A stretch of 64,000 nucleotides of DNA from contig NZ_JADLQO010000004.1 in assembly GCF_015477775.1 (NCBI RefSeq), positions 62,001 through 126,000 of the forward strand, read 5' to 3'. Positions 1 to 8,250 of the stretch are shown here, piece by piece; within the stretch, counting starts at the first letter, position 1; every line of letters starts with the position of its first letter. The translations under genes were made by a program, and so were the position numbers. The DNA is from Nocardia abscessus. GTDB lineage: Bacteria > Actinomycetota > Actinomycetes > Mycobacteriales > Mycobacteriaceae. The notes beneath the pieces are model-generated. The model saw only the letters and a list, made by a program, of their open reading frames with translations, was not told the DNA's origin and made no database searches.

Positions 1-578
1 GCCGTCAGCATGTTGCGCAGCAGCCGCAGGAAACGGTTGTCGTGGATCTTCTCCGACACGATCCCGATCAATATGTCGTGATCGAGCGAGCCGAAGCAGT
101 CGGCGATGTCGCCCTCGATGAACCACGCGGTCCCGGTCCAGGTGTTGTCGATCTCCCGCAGCGCGGTGTGACAGCCTCGACCCGGACGGAACCCGTGGGA
201 CCGGTCGGAGAACGTCGGTTCGTAGTACGCCTCCAACAGCAGGCGCATCACCTCGCCGACAAGCTTGTCCGACCAGGTCGGCAGCCCCAACGGGCGGGTC
301 TTGCCGTTCCTCTTCGGGATGTGAACTCGCCGGACCGGACGAAATCGGTAGCGCTCGTGGCGCATCGCATAGATGATGCGGTCGATCTTCGCCCGCGACA
401 TGCCGTCCACGGTTTCCGGTGTGACCCCGGCCGTCATCGCGCCCCGGTTGGCGTAGATGCGGCCGTAGGCCAGCAGATACAACTGCGGGTTGAACAGTTG
501 CCGATACAACTCCTCGCACGGCAGATTCCGCTTGCCGCGTTCACGCAGGACACCCAGCACCGTTGCAGCGCTTTGCAT
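1..578 (-). CDS. Group II intron reverse transcriptase/maturase, N-terminal part
   Basis: Partial gene open at the left edge, about 192 codons. It encodes the intron protein that reverse-transcribes the intron RNA and helps it splice. The start ATG at 578 follows a GGAGGT ribosome site about 10 nt upstream. Visible signatures are the fingers blocks of group II reverse transcriptases: an RNGKTRPLGLPTWSDKLVGE stretch, then SHGFRPGRGCHTAL, then IEGDIADCFGSLDHDIL, whose D-x-x-x-F-x-x-x-D pattern is the first catalytic-aspartate block. The YADD block, X/maturase and endonuclease domains would lie outside the window. No frame break is seen in the visible part, so the intron could be active. Confidence 0.85.
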   Translation of the reverse strand, partial: MQSAATVLGVLRERGKRNLPCEELYRQLFNPQLYLLAYGRIYANRGAMTAGVTPETVDGMSRAKIDRIIYAMRHERYRFRPVRRVHIPKRNGKTRPLGLPTWSDKLVGEVMRLLLEAYYEPTFSDRSHGFRPGRGCHTALREIDNTWTGTAWFIEGDIADCFGSLDHDILIGIVSEKIHDNRFLRLLRNMLT

Positions 579-1008
579 TTCGCATACCTCCCGATCATCG
601 AGTGTCCGATTCACCTGGCCCCCTTCGCCCTGCGGACGGCTTTCCCGTCCTCCCTGGCCGGGCGTTACTCCGGCGACTACTACGAGGCCTCCGTCGCCAT
701 AGGACTCGCGTCCCGTAGGCGATCCCGCGTTCGTGCGTGTCGTACGTGACAGCGTGACGTAGGCACCCCACTCATCTCCTTCAATGCCCTCGCTGGGCAT
801 CGCCCCGCACCCTGGAGGTTGCATCGGCCAACACTTCGACTCCGACACAGAGCGCGGCACCGGTTTCAGCGGTCGGTTCCGGTGGATGGGAACTTGCATC
901 GACTGGAGATTGGGATTCAGGCAATCCAGCTTTCGCCTTATCACGCGGGTCCCTCCAAGTTCTTCCCGGCTGAACCGGGGATACGACACGCCGCTTGCGC
1001 GGCGCACA
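1..1008 (-). mobile_element. Group II intron, 5' part (continues beyond the left edge)
   Basis: On the minus strand an intron-like sequence begins at 1008 with GTGCG, the group II intron 5' consensus. About 430 nt of G+C-rich, stem-rich RNA-type sequence without a supported gene (1008-579) precede a reverse transcriptase gene, as expected for ribozyme domains I-III followed by an ORF in domain IV. The 5' exon is an IS5-type transposase gene that stops abruptly at 1009. The 3' half of the intron and the 3' exon lie outside the window, so completeness cannot be judged. The junction is assigned from the consensus start and the break in the transposase, not from a folded structure. Confidence 0.75.
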
Positions 1009-1695
1009 TCGTCCGCTCGATCACCCAACGGTGACGGCCGAGACGTTCCCCGGACTCGATTCCCCTGCGAGCGATCCGCACCGCGATCCCACGCCGTCGG
1101 ACCCACCGTCGCAGTTCCGGCTGGTCATAGGCTTTGTCCGCATGCAACTTGTCCGGTCGCCGTCGTCGCGGGCCGCGCCGCGACCGTACGGCAGGGATCG
1201 CCTTCACCAACGGCTTCAACGCCTGGGAGTCGTGAACATTCGCGCCCGACACCGCCACCGACAGCGGGATGCCCGCCCGATGGGTCAACACGTGCAACTT
1301 CGACCCCGACTTGCCACGATCCGTCGGATTCGGGCCGGTCAGATCGCCCCCTTTTTCGCTCGAACACTCGCCCCGTCGGCCACCGCCCTCGACCAGTCGA
1401 TCAACCCCTGAGCCCCCAACTCGTCGAGCACCGCCCGATGCAACCGCCTCCACACCCCCGCCCGCGTCCACACCGTGAACCGGCGATGCGCCGTCGGCAC
1501 CGTGACACCGAACGACGGTGGCAACATCCGCCACGCGCAACCGCTGGTCAACACGTACACCACCGCCGTGAAGACCATTCGCTGATCTACCGCGGGCACC
1601 CCGCCACCCTGTGGACGAGCAGTGAATTCCGGTAGCAGAGGCTCGACCAACTCCCTCAACTCGTCCGGCACCAACCGCAACGACAACGCATCCAC
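1009..1695 (-). pseudogene. IS5-family (IS427-type) transposase, split by a frameshift site and interrupted by the intron
   Basis: The first frame starts at 1695 (MDALSLRLVPDELRELVEPL) and ends at 1339. The second frame overlaps it in a run AAAAAGGGGG near 1354-1345 and continues as DLTGPNPTDRGKSGSKLHVL. This is the two-ORF layout of IS427-group elements, where a ribosomal -1 shift makes the full DDE transposase. The catalytic residues fit: Asp in ADGASVRAK, Asp in HADKAYD and Glu in WVIERT. The sequence is cut directly after WVIERT by the group II intron, so the C-terminus lies beyond the window. The frameshift may be programmed; the intron makes the gene nonfunctional unless it splices. Confidence 0.8.
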
Positions 1696-1777
1696 AACCG
1701 ACCATCATGCAGCACAACCGATCTCGGCACGCAGGCAACGAATCAGTCCCATGTGAGACACGGTCTTAGCCGGATAA

Positions 1778-1990
1778 TGCGACGACAACGCGGTCATCGA
1801 ATCCTTCTGGGGCAGAATGCAAACCGAGCTACTCAACCGGAAACGCTGGCGAACCAGGATCGAGCTGGCGAACGCAATTTTCGAGTACCTCGAGATCTTC
1901 CACAACCGTCATCGGCGCCACTCGGCCCTCGGTATGCGGACACCGATCGAATACGAGATGATGCAACCATCCGTTCAACCCGTGGCCTGA
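1778..1990 (+). pseudogene. IS3-family transposase, C-terminal remnant
   Basis: Plus-strand frame of about 70 codons reading CDDNAVIESFWGRMQTELLN, then HNRHRRHSALGMRTPIEYE, then a stop at 1988-1990. These are the end of the DDE integrase core of IS3-family OrfB (the DNA-x-x-E-S-F-W and NxxRxHSALGxxTPxEYE signatures). An in-frame TAA lies just upstream at 1775-1777 and nothing upstream restores the reading frame, so this is a truncated, dead copy. It lies between the IS5-type element and a truncated kinase gene, and probably marks the deletion that removed the 5' half of the latter. Confidence 0.75.
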
Positions 1991-1991
1991 A

Positions 1992-2343
1992 GTCCAGAAT
2001 TCTGACTCCACGAAACCGTTGGCACATCACTCGGGCAACGACGACGACCTGACCGAACTGGCGACCGAGAACGCAACCGCCGCCGTCGGCGCGGGCCGCT
2101 GCTTCATCGCCTTCCTGCTCGAGGGGCTATCCGGTCAACGTTCTGAACGCCATCCGCCGGGTCCCGAAGGCCTGCGGAATCTATTGCGCCACAGCCAATC
2201 CGGTGGAGGTCCTGATCGCCGAGACCGCCCTCGGCCGCGGCATCGTCGGCGTGGTGGACGGCCAGCCGCCCCTCGGTGTGGAGTCCGCCCAGGATCAGGC
2301 CGACCGCAGACAACTGCTCCGCACCATCGGCTACAAGCTGTGA
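1992..2343 (+). pseudogene. Adenosine-specific kinase (Adenosine_kin family), 5'-truncated and frameshifted
   Basis: Two plus-strand frames together match the C-terminal two thirds of the small adenosine-specific kinase family. The first reads HHSGNDDDLTELATENATAA and continues through AVGAGRCFIAFLLEG; after a one-base shift in a GGGG run at 2123-2126 the second reads YPVNVLNAIRRVPKACGIYC, then ATANPVEVLIAE, GRGIVGVVDG and GYKL-stop. Family members are about 160 residues; the first 60 or so are missing, replaced by IS3 debris. The gene converges on the eCIS DUF4157 gene and its last 13 bases overlap that gene's 3' end. The family assignment is from memory of conserved motifs. Confidence 0.65.
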
Positions 2344-4571
2344 GTCCGCCGCACCGCGCGAACCACCAGCCGCCGAGCGGAATCCCGCAATACCACGAAA
2401 CCGAGCCGCCCCAAGGCCTCTCGTACTCTGACGGCGGCCTCGCTGTTGCCGGTCTTGATAATGTCCCAGATATTGTCGTTGATGCGGGCCTTCAACGCGG
2501 TCGGCGAGAGGCCGCCCGGATTCTTGATCTTGCCCACCGCCTCGTCGAAGATGGCACGCATCTCCACGATCTCACCGAACGTGCGGGTCACCAACGCGTT
2601 CGGGTTTTCCGCGACGGAGACCAGGCTGCCCCCGGTGGCGCCCGGGCGGGTTTCGGCGCCCAGATATTTGGTGCTCCGGTTGGTCGCCGGGTCCAGAAAT
2701 TGATGGTTGTACACATCGAGGGCCCGGGCCCGGGCCTCCTGTGGTGAAATGCCCTTCTCCCCTACCGGACGAATCTCGTCGATGTCCTTGGTGACGGGCT
2801 TGCGCTGCAACCCGGACTTACCGTGTGGCCGGAACGGCTGGTCCGATTTGTCCAGCTGATCGATCGCCTCGTCCAGTACCTCCTGGAGATTCGGCGGCTC
2901 GCCGCCCTGGGTACCGCCCCCCGGGTGCTCCGAGATCTCCTTGTCGGTGATCCGGCTCGGGGTTTCAGGTGCGCGCGGGCTGGTGGTCGTGGGTGCTCCG
3001 GCCTTGGATGGATGCACCTTCGGCGGGGTCAGTTGGGCGACCTTGTGTGGGTCGCGGACGGCCCGCGACTCCAGCACCGCCGCGCCCTTGGTCTCCGGCA
3101 CCGCCATCTTGAAGCCGCCGATATTGGTCTCGGCGACCTCCGGCAGCATCTCCGCCATGACGGTGCGCAGCTTGCCGAGCAGGACCTTGAATTTCTCGAA
3201 GATCTCGGCGGCCTTGCCGCTCATAATCTTTCCGATGGTCGCCAGCCAGTCCAGGGCCTTGCCGAGCAATCGGCCCACGGCGCGCACCATATCCACGACG
3301 CCCTCGACGGCGCGGGCGGCGATCTTGCCCGCGATCTCGGCCGCACCCTTGACGATGTTGCCGATGGCATCCGAGGCGACCAGCAGGGCGATCTCGAACA
3401 GCACCCGCCCCACGACCTTGCCGATGTCTCGGCCGAACGAGTACCAATCCTCTTCCAGGAGGGCGAGGATGTCCTTGGCGGCACCGCGCCCGAACGGCCG
3501 CACCTTCGCCAGTGCCGCCGCCTTGACCAGGTCGGCGATCCCGCTCAGCGCCTGCCAGGTCTCGCGCGGATTCTTCAGCAGGTCCGCGACGATCCCCTTC
3601 AGACCGCCGCCCTCGTCCACGATCTGCTGGATGCGCGGAACGTATTTCGCGGCCAGCTCCGGCAACGTCTGGTAGGTGAACGCGGCGACCTTGTACGGCA
3701 ACGTGATCAGGGTCCACAGCGCCTCGACCAGACCCCACAGGCCCTGACCCAGACCGATGACGATGCCGACCAGATAGCCACCGGCGTACTTCGCGGCGTT
3801 CAGCGGGCCGCAGTCGTCGAACTTCTTGTCGATCCGCGCCTGCTGGTCCGGGCTCACCGAAGCCAGCCCGCCGCGCAGGCCGCGCAGGAATTCCCGCGCG
3901 ATCGTCCACGACGCCGGGCCGACGACCGCCTCACCGACCCGGGTCACCAGGGCGCTGTCGAGTGCGCCGAGCGATACGTTCTTATCGGGGTCGTCCTGGT
4001 TGGCGGGCTGGCGGGCCAGCACCACCCGCCCGGAATGGGCCTGCTGCGCGACGTGGGTGAGTTCATGGGTGAGCACCTGCCGCCCCGCCCGGGTCTCCGG
4101 CGCGAATCGGCCCGCGCCGAAGACGATGTGCGGGCCGACGGTGTAGGCCGCGGCGTCGACCGCCCGCGCCGACGATTCGGCGCGCGGGCCGGTGTGCACG
4201 CGCACGCCGCTGAAGTCCGAGCCGAGCCGCGCCTGCGCATCGTGCCGCAGCCTCGCGGGCAGCGCCGCGCCCGGCTCGGAGAGCACCGCACGGACCGCGC
4301 TGTCGTCCTCCGGCCGCAGGGCCCGATGTCCGCCCTCGGATCCGTGACCGCGCGGCGATCCGTGCCCGGCGGCGGCCGTGGACGCCGCCTCGATTTCCAG
4401 CGGATCCGACGGCGTCGTCATGGTGAGCGGCACCTCCGCCAAATTCATTCCGTACCAGCCGTTCCCGTTCACCGGACCCGTCGCGGTGCGTGGATGTTCC
4501 GGCTCGGCAGCGTTTTTCGGCGACGCGCTCTTCGAGCGCCTCGCTGCGGAATAGTGCGCGTGCTCAGGCAT
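2331..4571 (-). CDS. eCIS-associated DUF4157 protein, candidate cargo/effector
   Basis: 746 residues, last gene of the contractile-injection operon. The start ATG at 4571 is chosen because it overlaps the upstream stop (ATGCCTGA); an upstream in-frame ATG exists at 4718 but lies inside the preceding gene. Residues 1-100 are polar. Residues about 90-190 are the DUF4157 (eCIS core) domain with HELTH at 169-173, a zinc-metallopeptidase-like HExxH. The middle (about 230-490) has amphipathic and hydrophobic segments, including a Gly-rich stretch YLVGIVIGLGQGLWGLVEAL, that could insert in membranes. A Pro/Gly-rich linker leads to a charged C-terminal domain (about 600-746) that I do not recognise. 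Known eCIS DUF4157 proteins are often loaded cargo; toxin function here is inference. No immunity gene is evident downstream. Confidence 0.8.
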   Translation of the reverse strand: MPEHAHYSAARRSKSASPKNAAEPEHPRTATGPVNGNGWYGMNLAEVPLTMTTPSDPLEIEAASTAAAGHGSPRGHGSEGGHRALRPEDDSAVRAVLSEPGAALPARLRHDAQARLGSDFSGVRVHTGPRAESSARAVDAAAYTVGPHIVFGAGRFAPETRAGRQVLTHELTHVAQQAHSGRVVLARQPANQDDPDKNVSLGALDSALVTRVGEAVVGPASWTIAREFLRGLRGGLASVSPDQQARIDKKFDDCGPLNAAKYAGGYLVGIVIGLGQGLWGLVEALWTLITLPYKVAAFTYQTLPELAAKYVPRIQQIVDEGGGLKGIVADLLKNPRETWQALSGIADLVKAAALAKVRPFGRGAAKDILALLEEDWYSFGRDIGKVVGRVLFEIALLVASDAIGNIVKGAAEIAGKIAARAVEGVVDMVRAVGRLLGKALDWLATIGKIMSGKAAEIFEKFKVLLGKLRTVMAEMLPEVAETNIGGFKMAVPETKGAAVLESRAVRDPHKVAQLTPPKVHPSKAGAPTTTSPRAPETPSRITDKEISEHPGGGTQGGEPPNLQEVLDEAIDQLDKSDQPFRPHGKSGLQRKPVTKDIDEIRPVGEKGISPQEARARALDVYNHQFLDPATNRSTKYLGAETRPGATGGSLVSVAENPNALVTRTFGEIVEMRAIFDEAVGKIKNPGGLSPTALKARINDNIWDIIKTGNSEAAVRVREALGRLGFVVLRDSARRLVVRAVRRTHSL

Positions 4572-6087
4572 CGGGCACATGGGGCAGTCGGTCGAACACT
4601 CGTCGGCGATCGGTGGGCGGGCCCTGGCCGAGGTCAAGGGCCAGCGCGGCGTAGTGATACCGCACGCCGTCGGGCAGGCGCGGGATCGGTCCGTCGGCGT
4701 CGTGCGGCCATTCGACATCGCCGGTCACGGTGCGCGCCGGGAAAATCCAGTGGTCGCCGGGCCGGTAGGTGGCGGTGACCTCGTTCGGGCCGACGCTCTC
4801 CCCGGGCGGCGGGGGTTCCGGAGCGGTGAACATGATCTCGACGCCGTCTTCCAGTGCGATCCAGACGTTTTCGATGATGGGCAGCGCGCCGTCCACCGCG
4901 ATGGCCTGTTTGCTGGTGCCGCTGTCGGACTCGTAGCGGGTGGGTGCGCGATGATCCCAGCGGCGCAGCATCGGGTGGCGGCTCTGGTGCATTCCGCAGT
5001 CGCCGGGCGTCCGGCCGGATAGTGTGACCGTGCGGGTATCGGGGTCGATGGCGGTCACTTCCAACAGCGCGGGCATCTCCTGCACCGTGGTGAGATCGCG
5101 ATCGTCGGCGACGCGAGCGGCGACGGCGTCGTCGGTGAGTTCGACCCAGTCGCCGATCTCGAGGCCCAGCTTGCCGTCGCGCCCGAGCGTCGCCAGCTGC
5201 ACTTGGTTGCCGCTGACGGAGGTGATCAGGAAGACCACCGAGCCGTTCTCCCGCGACCATCTAAAGGTGGCCCCGGCCAGCGTCTTTTGTCGCCCCCGCC
5301 CGCTCGCGGTGAGCGTGGTGGCGGGCCATGCGGGCCCGCCGCTGTGCACCTCGACCCGGTAGAGCTGGTTCTCGGGGCCGCGGAACCTGGCCTCCGGAGG
5401 CAGCTGGCACGGATCGGCGTCACTGTAGACCGGTCGGCGGGCACGGGCGGTGAGCAGGCCCGGATCGGGATGCAACGCCGCGAGCCGATCCCGCAGGGCC
5501 TCATCCAGTGCCGCCGCTCGCTTGGCCGGATCATCCAGCTCCGCGCCCGGAACGCCGGGCAGCGGCAGCGGCGCCAGCTGCCACACCACCCTTGCCCGCG
5601 TCGCCGTATCCGGGCCCGGGTCGCCCAGGGCAACCTCCCGGATACGTGGCCGCTGCAGGGCGGTGACCAGCTGCTCCCAGACACGCAGATAGGCTACGAA
5701 TATGCCCTCTGGAAGTTGATCTTCGGTGACGCTGGGATCGAGATAGCCGTCGGGTTGGTTCCAGTAGCTCGTCCAGGTCGTGGCGACGTCCGGATCACCG
5801 ATCTCGTTCTCGACGAGCAGGCCGTCGACGTACATCCGGCCAGGACCGATCAGCAGATCGGCGGGCGTGCCGACAACCGGGGGCGCGGCACGCACATCGA
5901 ATCCGGCGTGATCCTTCGGCGCGGCGGCACGGCCGACCAGATCTTCGACGACCGTGCGCAGATAGTGCAGCAGGATCTCGGCGTTCTCGTTGAAATCGGC
6001 GTCCAGCTGCACGCGGCCCTGCTGGAACAGCACCGCGGCGAAGTGGTCGGCCGCCTGGAAGGTGCGGCGGGAGAAGTCACCGTGCAT
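4564..6087 (-). CDS. DUF6519 tail-associated protein of the injection system
   Basis: 507 residues. The N-terminus MHGDFSRRTFQAADHFAAVL followed by QQGRVQLDADFNENAEI is the signature of the DUF6519 family, which is recurrent in eCIS loci of actinobacteria, cyanobacteria and myxobacteria. Much of the rest looks beta-rich (repeated TLSGRTPGDCG- and VELTDD-like strands) and may be a baseplate-peripheral or fibre-like structural protein. It lies 9 nt after the gpI-like tail gene and overlaps the DUF4157 gene by 8 nt, so it is co-translated with both. No enzyme motif is visible. Its exact position in the particle is not known to me. Confidence 0.8.
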   Translation of the reverse strand: MHGDFSRRTFQAADHFAAVLFQQGRVQLDADFNENAEILLHYLRTVVEDLVGRAAAPKDHAGFDVRAAPPVVGTPADLLIGPGRMYVDGLLVENEIGDPDVATTWTSYWNQPDGYLDPSVTEDQLPEGIFVAYLRVWEQLVTALQRPRIREVALGDPGPDTATRARVVWQLAPLPLPGVPGAELDDPAKRAAALDEALRDRLAALHPDPGLLTARARRPVYSDADPCQLPPEARFRGPENQLYRVEVHSGGPAWPATTLTASGRGRQKTLAGATFRWSRENGSVVFLITSVSGNQVQLATLGRDGKLGLEIGDWVELTDDAVAARVADDRDLTTVQEMPALLEVTAIDPDTRTVTLSGRTPGDCGMHQSRHPMLRRWDHRAPTRYESDSGTSKQAIAVDGALPIIENVWIALEDGVEIMFTAPEPPPPGESVGPNEVTATYRPGDHWIFPARTVTGDVEWPHDADGPIPRLPDGVRYHYAALALDLGQGPPTDRRRVFDRLPHVPDA

Positions 6088-6096
6088 CGTGGTCTC

Positions 6097-8250
6097 CTAG
6101 GTGACGATGAGGATGGCGGAATCGGTTCCGGCCGGGGTGTATTCGTCCAGCCGCAGGCGCAGGGTGTCCTCGCGCTGCGGCTGGAACAGGTCATGGAAGA
6201 CGCCCATCTCGGAGCCGTCATCTGCGCCGCGGCGGATCTCGTCGGGACACCAGGTCGCGAGTTGGCAGTACCCGGGCGTGCCGTAGCGGATGCTGGTGAA
6301 CCGCGGCACGACACGCTCGGGATCACCGGAATGCGCTGGCTCGCAATGGAACTGCGCGGACGTGCGGGAGCCCGGCGGGAGCCAGCAGAAGCGCAAGCAC
6401 CCGGTCTGCCGTCGCGCGATGCGGACGTCGCCGGTGACGATCGTGTTCTCCAACAGCTCGGCCGAGTGGGCGCGCACCTCGCCGAGGATCGTGCAGCGGC
6501 GGGCGCTCACTTCGGCGAAGGCGAAACCGTCCCCGGCGCCGACGAGGGCGGGCAGGCAGTCCTCGGTGGCGTCGATGATGCTGTCGGACAACCAGATTCG
6601 ATTCGGCTCGCGCCGCGCCTGGTCGGCGTCCACCACGATGGTGCCCACGATGCTGCGATCGATCTCCACGCACGCGGTGGTGTCGACGAGCTCGAGGCTG
6701 GGCTCCTCCCGATTCTCCGGGCGGCAGCGCTCGTCGAGCGTCCAGCCGGGGACCAGGGTGGTGTGCCGGACGGCGAGGGTGCCGATGCGGCCTTGCACGC
6801 GCACGCTGCGGCCGGTGACGAGCAGGCCGTCGAGGATCACCGTGGGCGGCGACTCGCAGTCGGAATCACCGGTGGGGCCGATGATCCGCAGCGCGTCGGG
6901 GCGGTTGCTGTACCAGTCGAGCAGCCGGATCACCGGGCGCGCGCCCTGCGCGGCACGCAGCGTGAGATGGTCGCCGTCGTCGAGGCGGATCTCCAGTTGC
7001 TCCTGATACGCGCCGCTGCCGACCAGTTCGATCACCGCCACGTGCGCGGCCGGGTGCTCGTCCTTGTCGGTCTGCCATTGCCGCAGCGCCTCGGTGATCT
7101 GGGCGAACCTCTGTCCCGGACCCACTCGGTACAGGTAGTCGGTCACGCGTGGACGCACCGGCCGGCGGTATTCGCCGCCGCCCAGATCGTCGGAGAAGCC
7201 GTAATGGTAGTCCACCCACACGCCGGTGCCGGGCGCGCGCCGGGCGGGAAAGGCTATGCGGCCCAGGACCGGATCGATCGCGACCTGCCCGGGCCGCGGC
7301 CGGTAGCGCCAGCCGGACAGGTCGGCGGGCACTATCGCGGACAACGGCACGACCCGGTGCTCGGTGGCCTCGTCGCCGGCCGCGGTGTAGAGGCACAGGC
7401 TCTTGCCCGGTCCGTAGTAGTCGGCCAATCGTTCGGCGAACGCGTGGCGCCGGATGAAGGCGGGCACATTCGTCTCGTCGGCGATATGGGTGGGGGCCGG
7501 TTCGCGCTCGGGCAGGGTGATCAGCGGGGTGTCGTTGCCGAGGATGCTGAAGGTGAAATGGGCGCGGGCGCGGTCCTCGCAGTAGGCCGGTGCGCCGGTG
7601 ATCGCGTAGGCGCGCAGGCGCCACACGAACAGGCCGATCTCGGGAATGTTGTACCGCCCGTGTCCGCGTGGGGAATTGATGCGGCGCACATCGACGGTGT
7701 GGGCAAGGGAGTCGAACGGCCCGTCGACGCGGTCCAGGGCGTCGACCCGGTGCACATCGACCATCGTGCCCCGACCCAGCCGCCGGGCGTCGGCGCGACG
7801 GTCGCGCCCGTACAACCGGATTGCCTGCGTGACGCCCAGCAGCCGCCGGAATTCCACGGCGCGGGCAGGCCATCCGGCGGCGTCGGCCGCCAGCTCCTCC
7901 AGGAGCGCCAGGGTGCCCTTGCGCCGCCGGTTGCCGACGGCGTGGCCGACGTCGCGGCGAGCGGCGATGACGGCCAGCAGCTTGCGCGCCTCGTCCGTCG
8001 CCGTCGCCAGCGCCTCGGACAAGCCGGGCGCGGATCGGAACCCGATCAGCTCACCGAGATAGGGCAGCACCCAGTCCTGGCACGTCTCCACGAACCAGTC
8101 CTCACCCAGCTGCTCGATATCGGCCTCGAGGAGGTCGGCCTGTTCGGTGATGACGCCCAGCAGCGCGCGCAGGGCGTCGCCCTCGTCCTCGTCGCGGGAT
8201 TGATAGACGCGCGGTAGCAGTTCGAACAGCCGGTCGGGTGCTCTGGTCAC
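6097..8250 (-). CDS. Phage tail protein (gpI-like) with beta-helix-like C-terminal region
   Basis: 717 residues, GTG start at 8250 overlapping the previous stop as GTGA. Residues 1-200 (LFELLPRVYQSRDEDEGDAL, then WVLPYLGELIGFRSAP) match the P2 gpI-like tail family, which connects wedge proteins to fibres at the baseplate rim. Residues about 440-640 show short beta-strand repeats such as VILDGLLVTGRSVRVQGRIG, LAVRHTTLVPG, CVEIDRSIVGTIVVD and RIWLSDSIIDA. That spacing suggests a right-handed parallel beta-helix, as in phage fibres and tailspikes. The gene could therefore combine baseplate anchor and receptor-facing fibre in one chain, which would fit the lack of a separate fibre gene. The beta-helix is inference from pattern. 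Confidence 0.8.
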   Translation of the reverse strand: MTRAPDRLFELLPRVYQSRDEDEGDALRALLGVITEQADLLEADIEQLGEDWFVETCQDWVLPYLGELIGFRSAPGLSEALATATDEARKLLAVIAARRDVGHAVGNRRRKGTLALLEELAADAAGWPARAVEFRRLLGVTQAIRLYGRDRRADARRLGRGTMVDVHRVDALDRVDGPFDSLAHTVDVRRINSPRGHGRYNIPEIGLFVWRLRAYAITGAPAYCEDRARAHFTFSILGNDTPLITLPEREPAPTHIADETNVPAFIRRHAFAERLADYYGPGKSLCLYTAAGDEATEHRVVPLSAIVPADLSGWRYRPRPGQVAIDPVLGRIAFPARRAPGTGVWVDYHYGFSDDLGGGEYRRPVRPRVTDYLYRVGPGQRFAQITEALRQWQTDKDEHPAAHVAVIELVGSGAYQEQLEIRLDDGDHLTLRAAQGARPVIRLLDWYSNRPDALRIIGPTGDSDCESPPTVILDGLLVTGRSVRVQGRIGTLAVRHTTLVPGWTLDERCRPENREEPSLELVDTTACVEIDRSIVGTIVVDADQARREPNRIWLSDSIIDATEDCLPALVGAGDGFAFAEVSARRCTILGEVRAHSAELLENTIVTGDVRIARRQTGCLRFCWLPPGSRTSAQFHCEPAHSGDPERVVPRFTSIRYGTPGYCQLATWCPDEIRRGADDGSEMGVFHDLFQPQREDTLRLRLDEYTPAGTDSAILIVT

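Noticed and set aside
42..749. Plus-strand 235-aa open frame
   Set aside because: It is the complementary strand of the group II intron reverse transcriptase, which has clear family motifs.
2823..4778. 651-aa plus-strand open frame
   Set aside because: Antisense to the DUF4157 gene; Arg/Gly/Asp-rich composition without motifs, a usual artefact in GC-rich DNA.
5203..8217. 1004-aa plus-strand open frame
   Set aside because: Antisense to two conserved tail genes; no domain recognisable.
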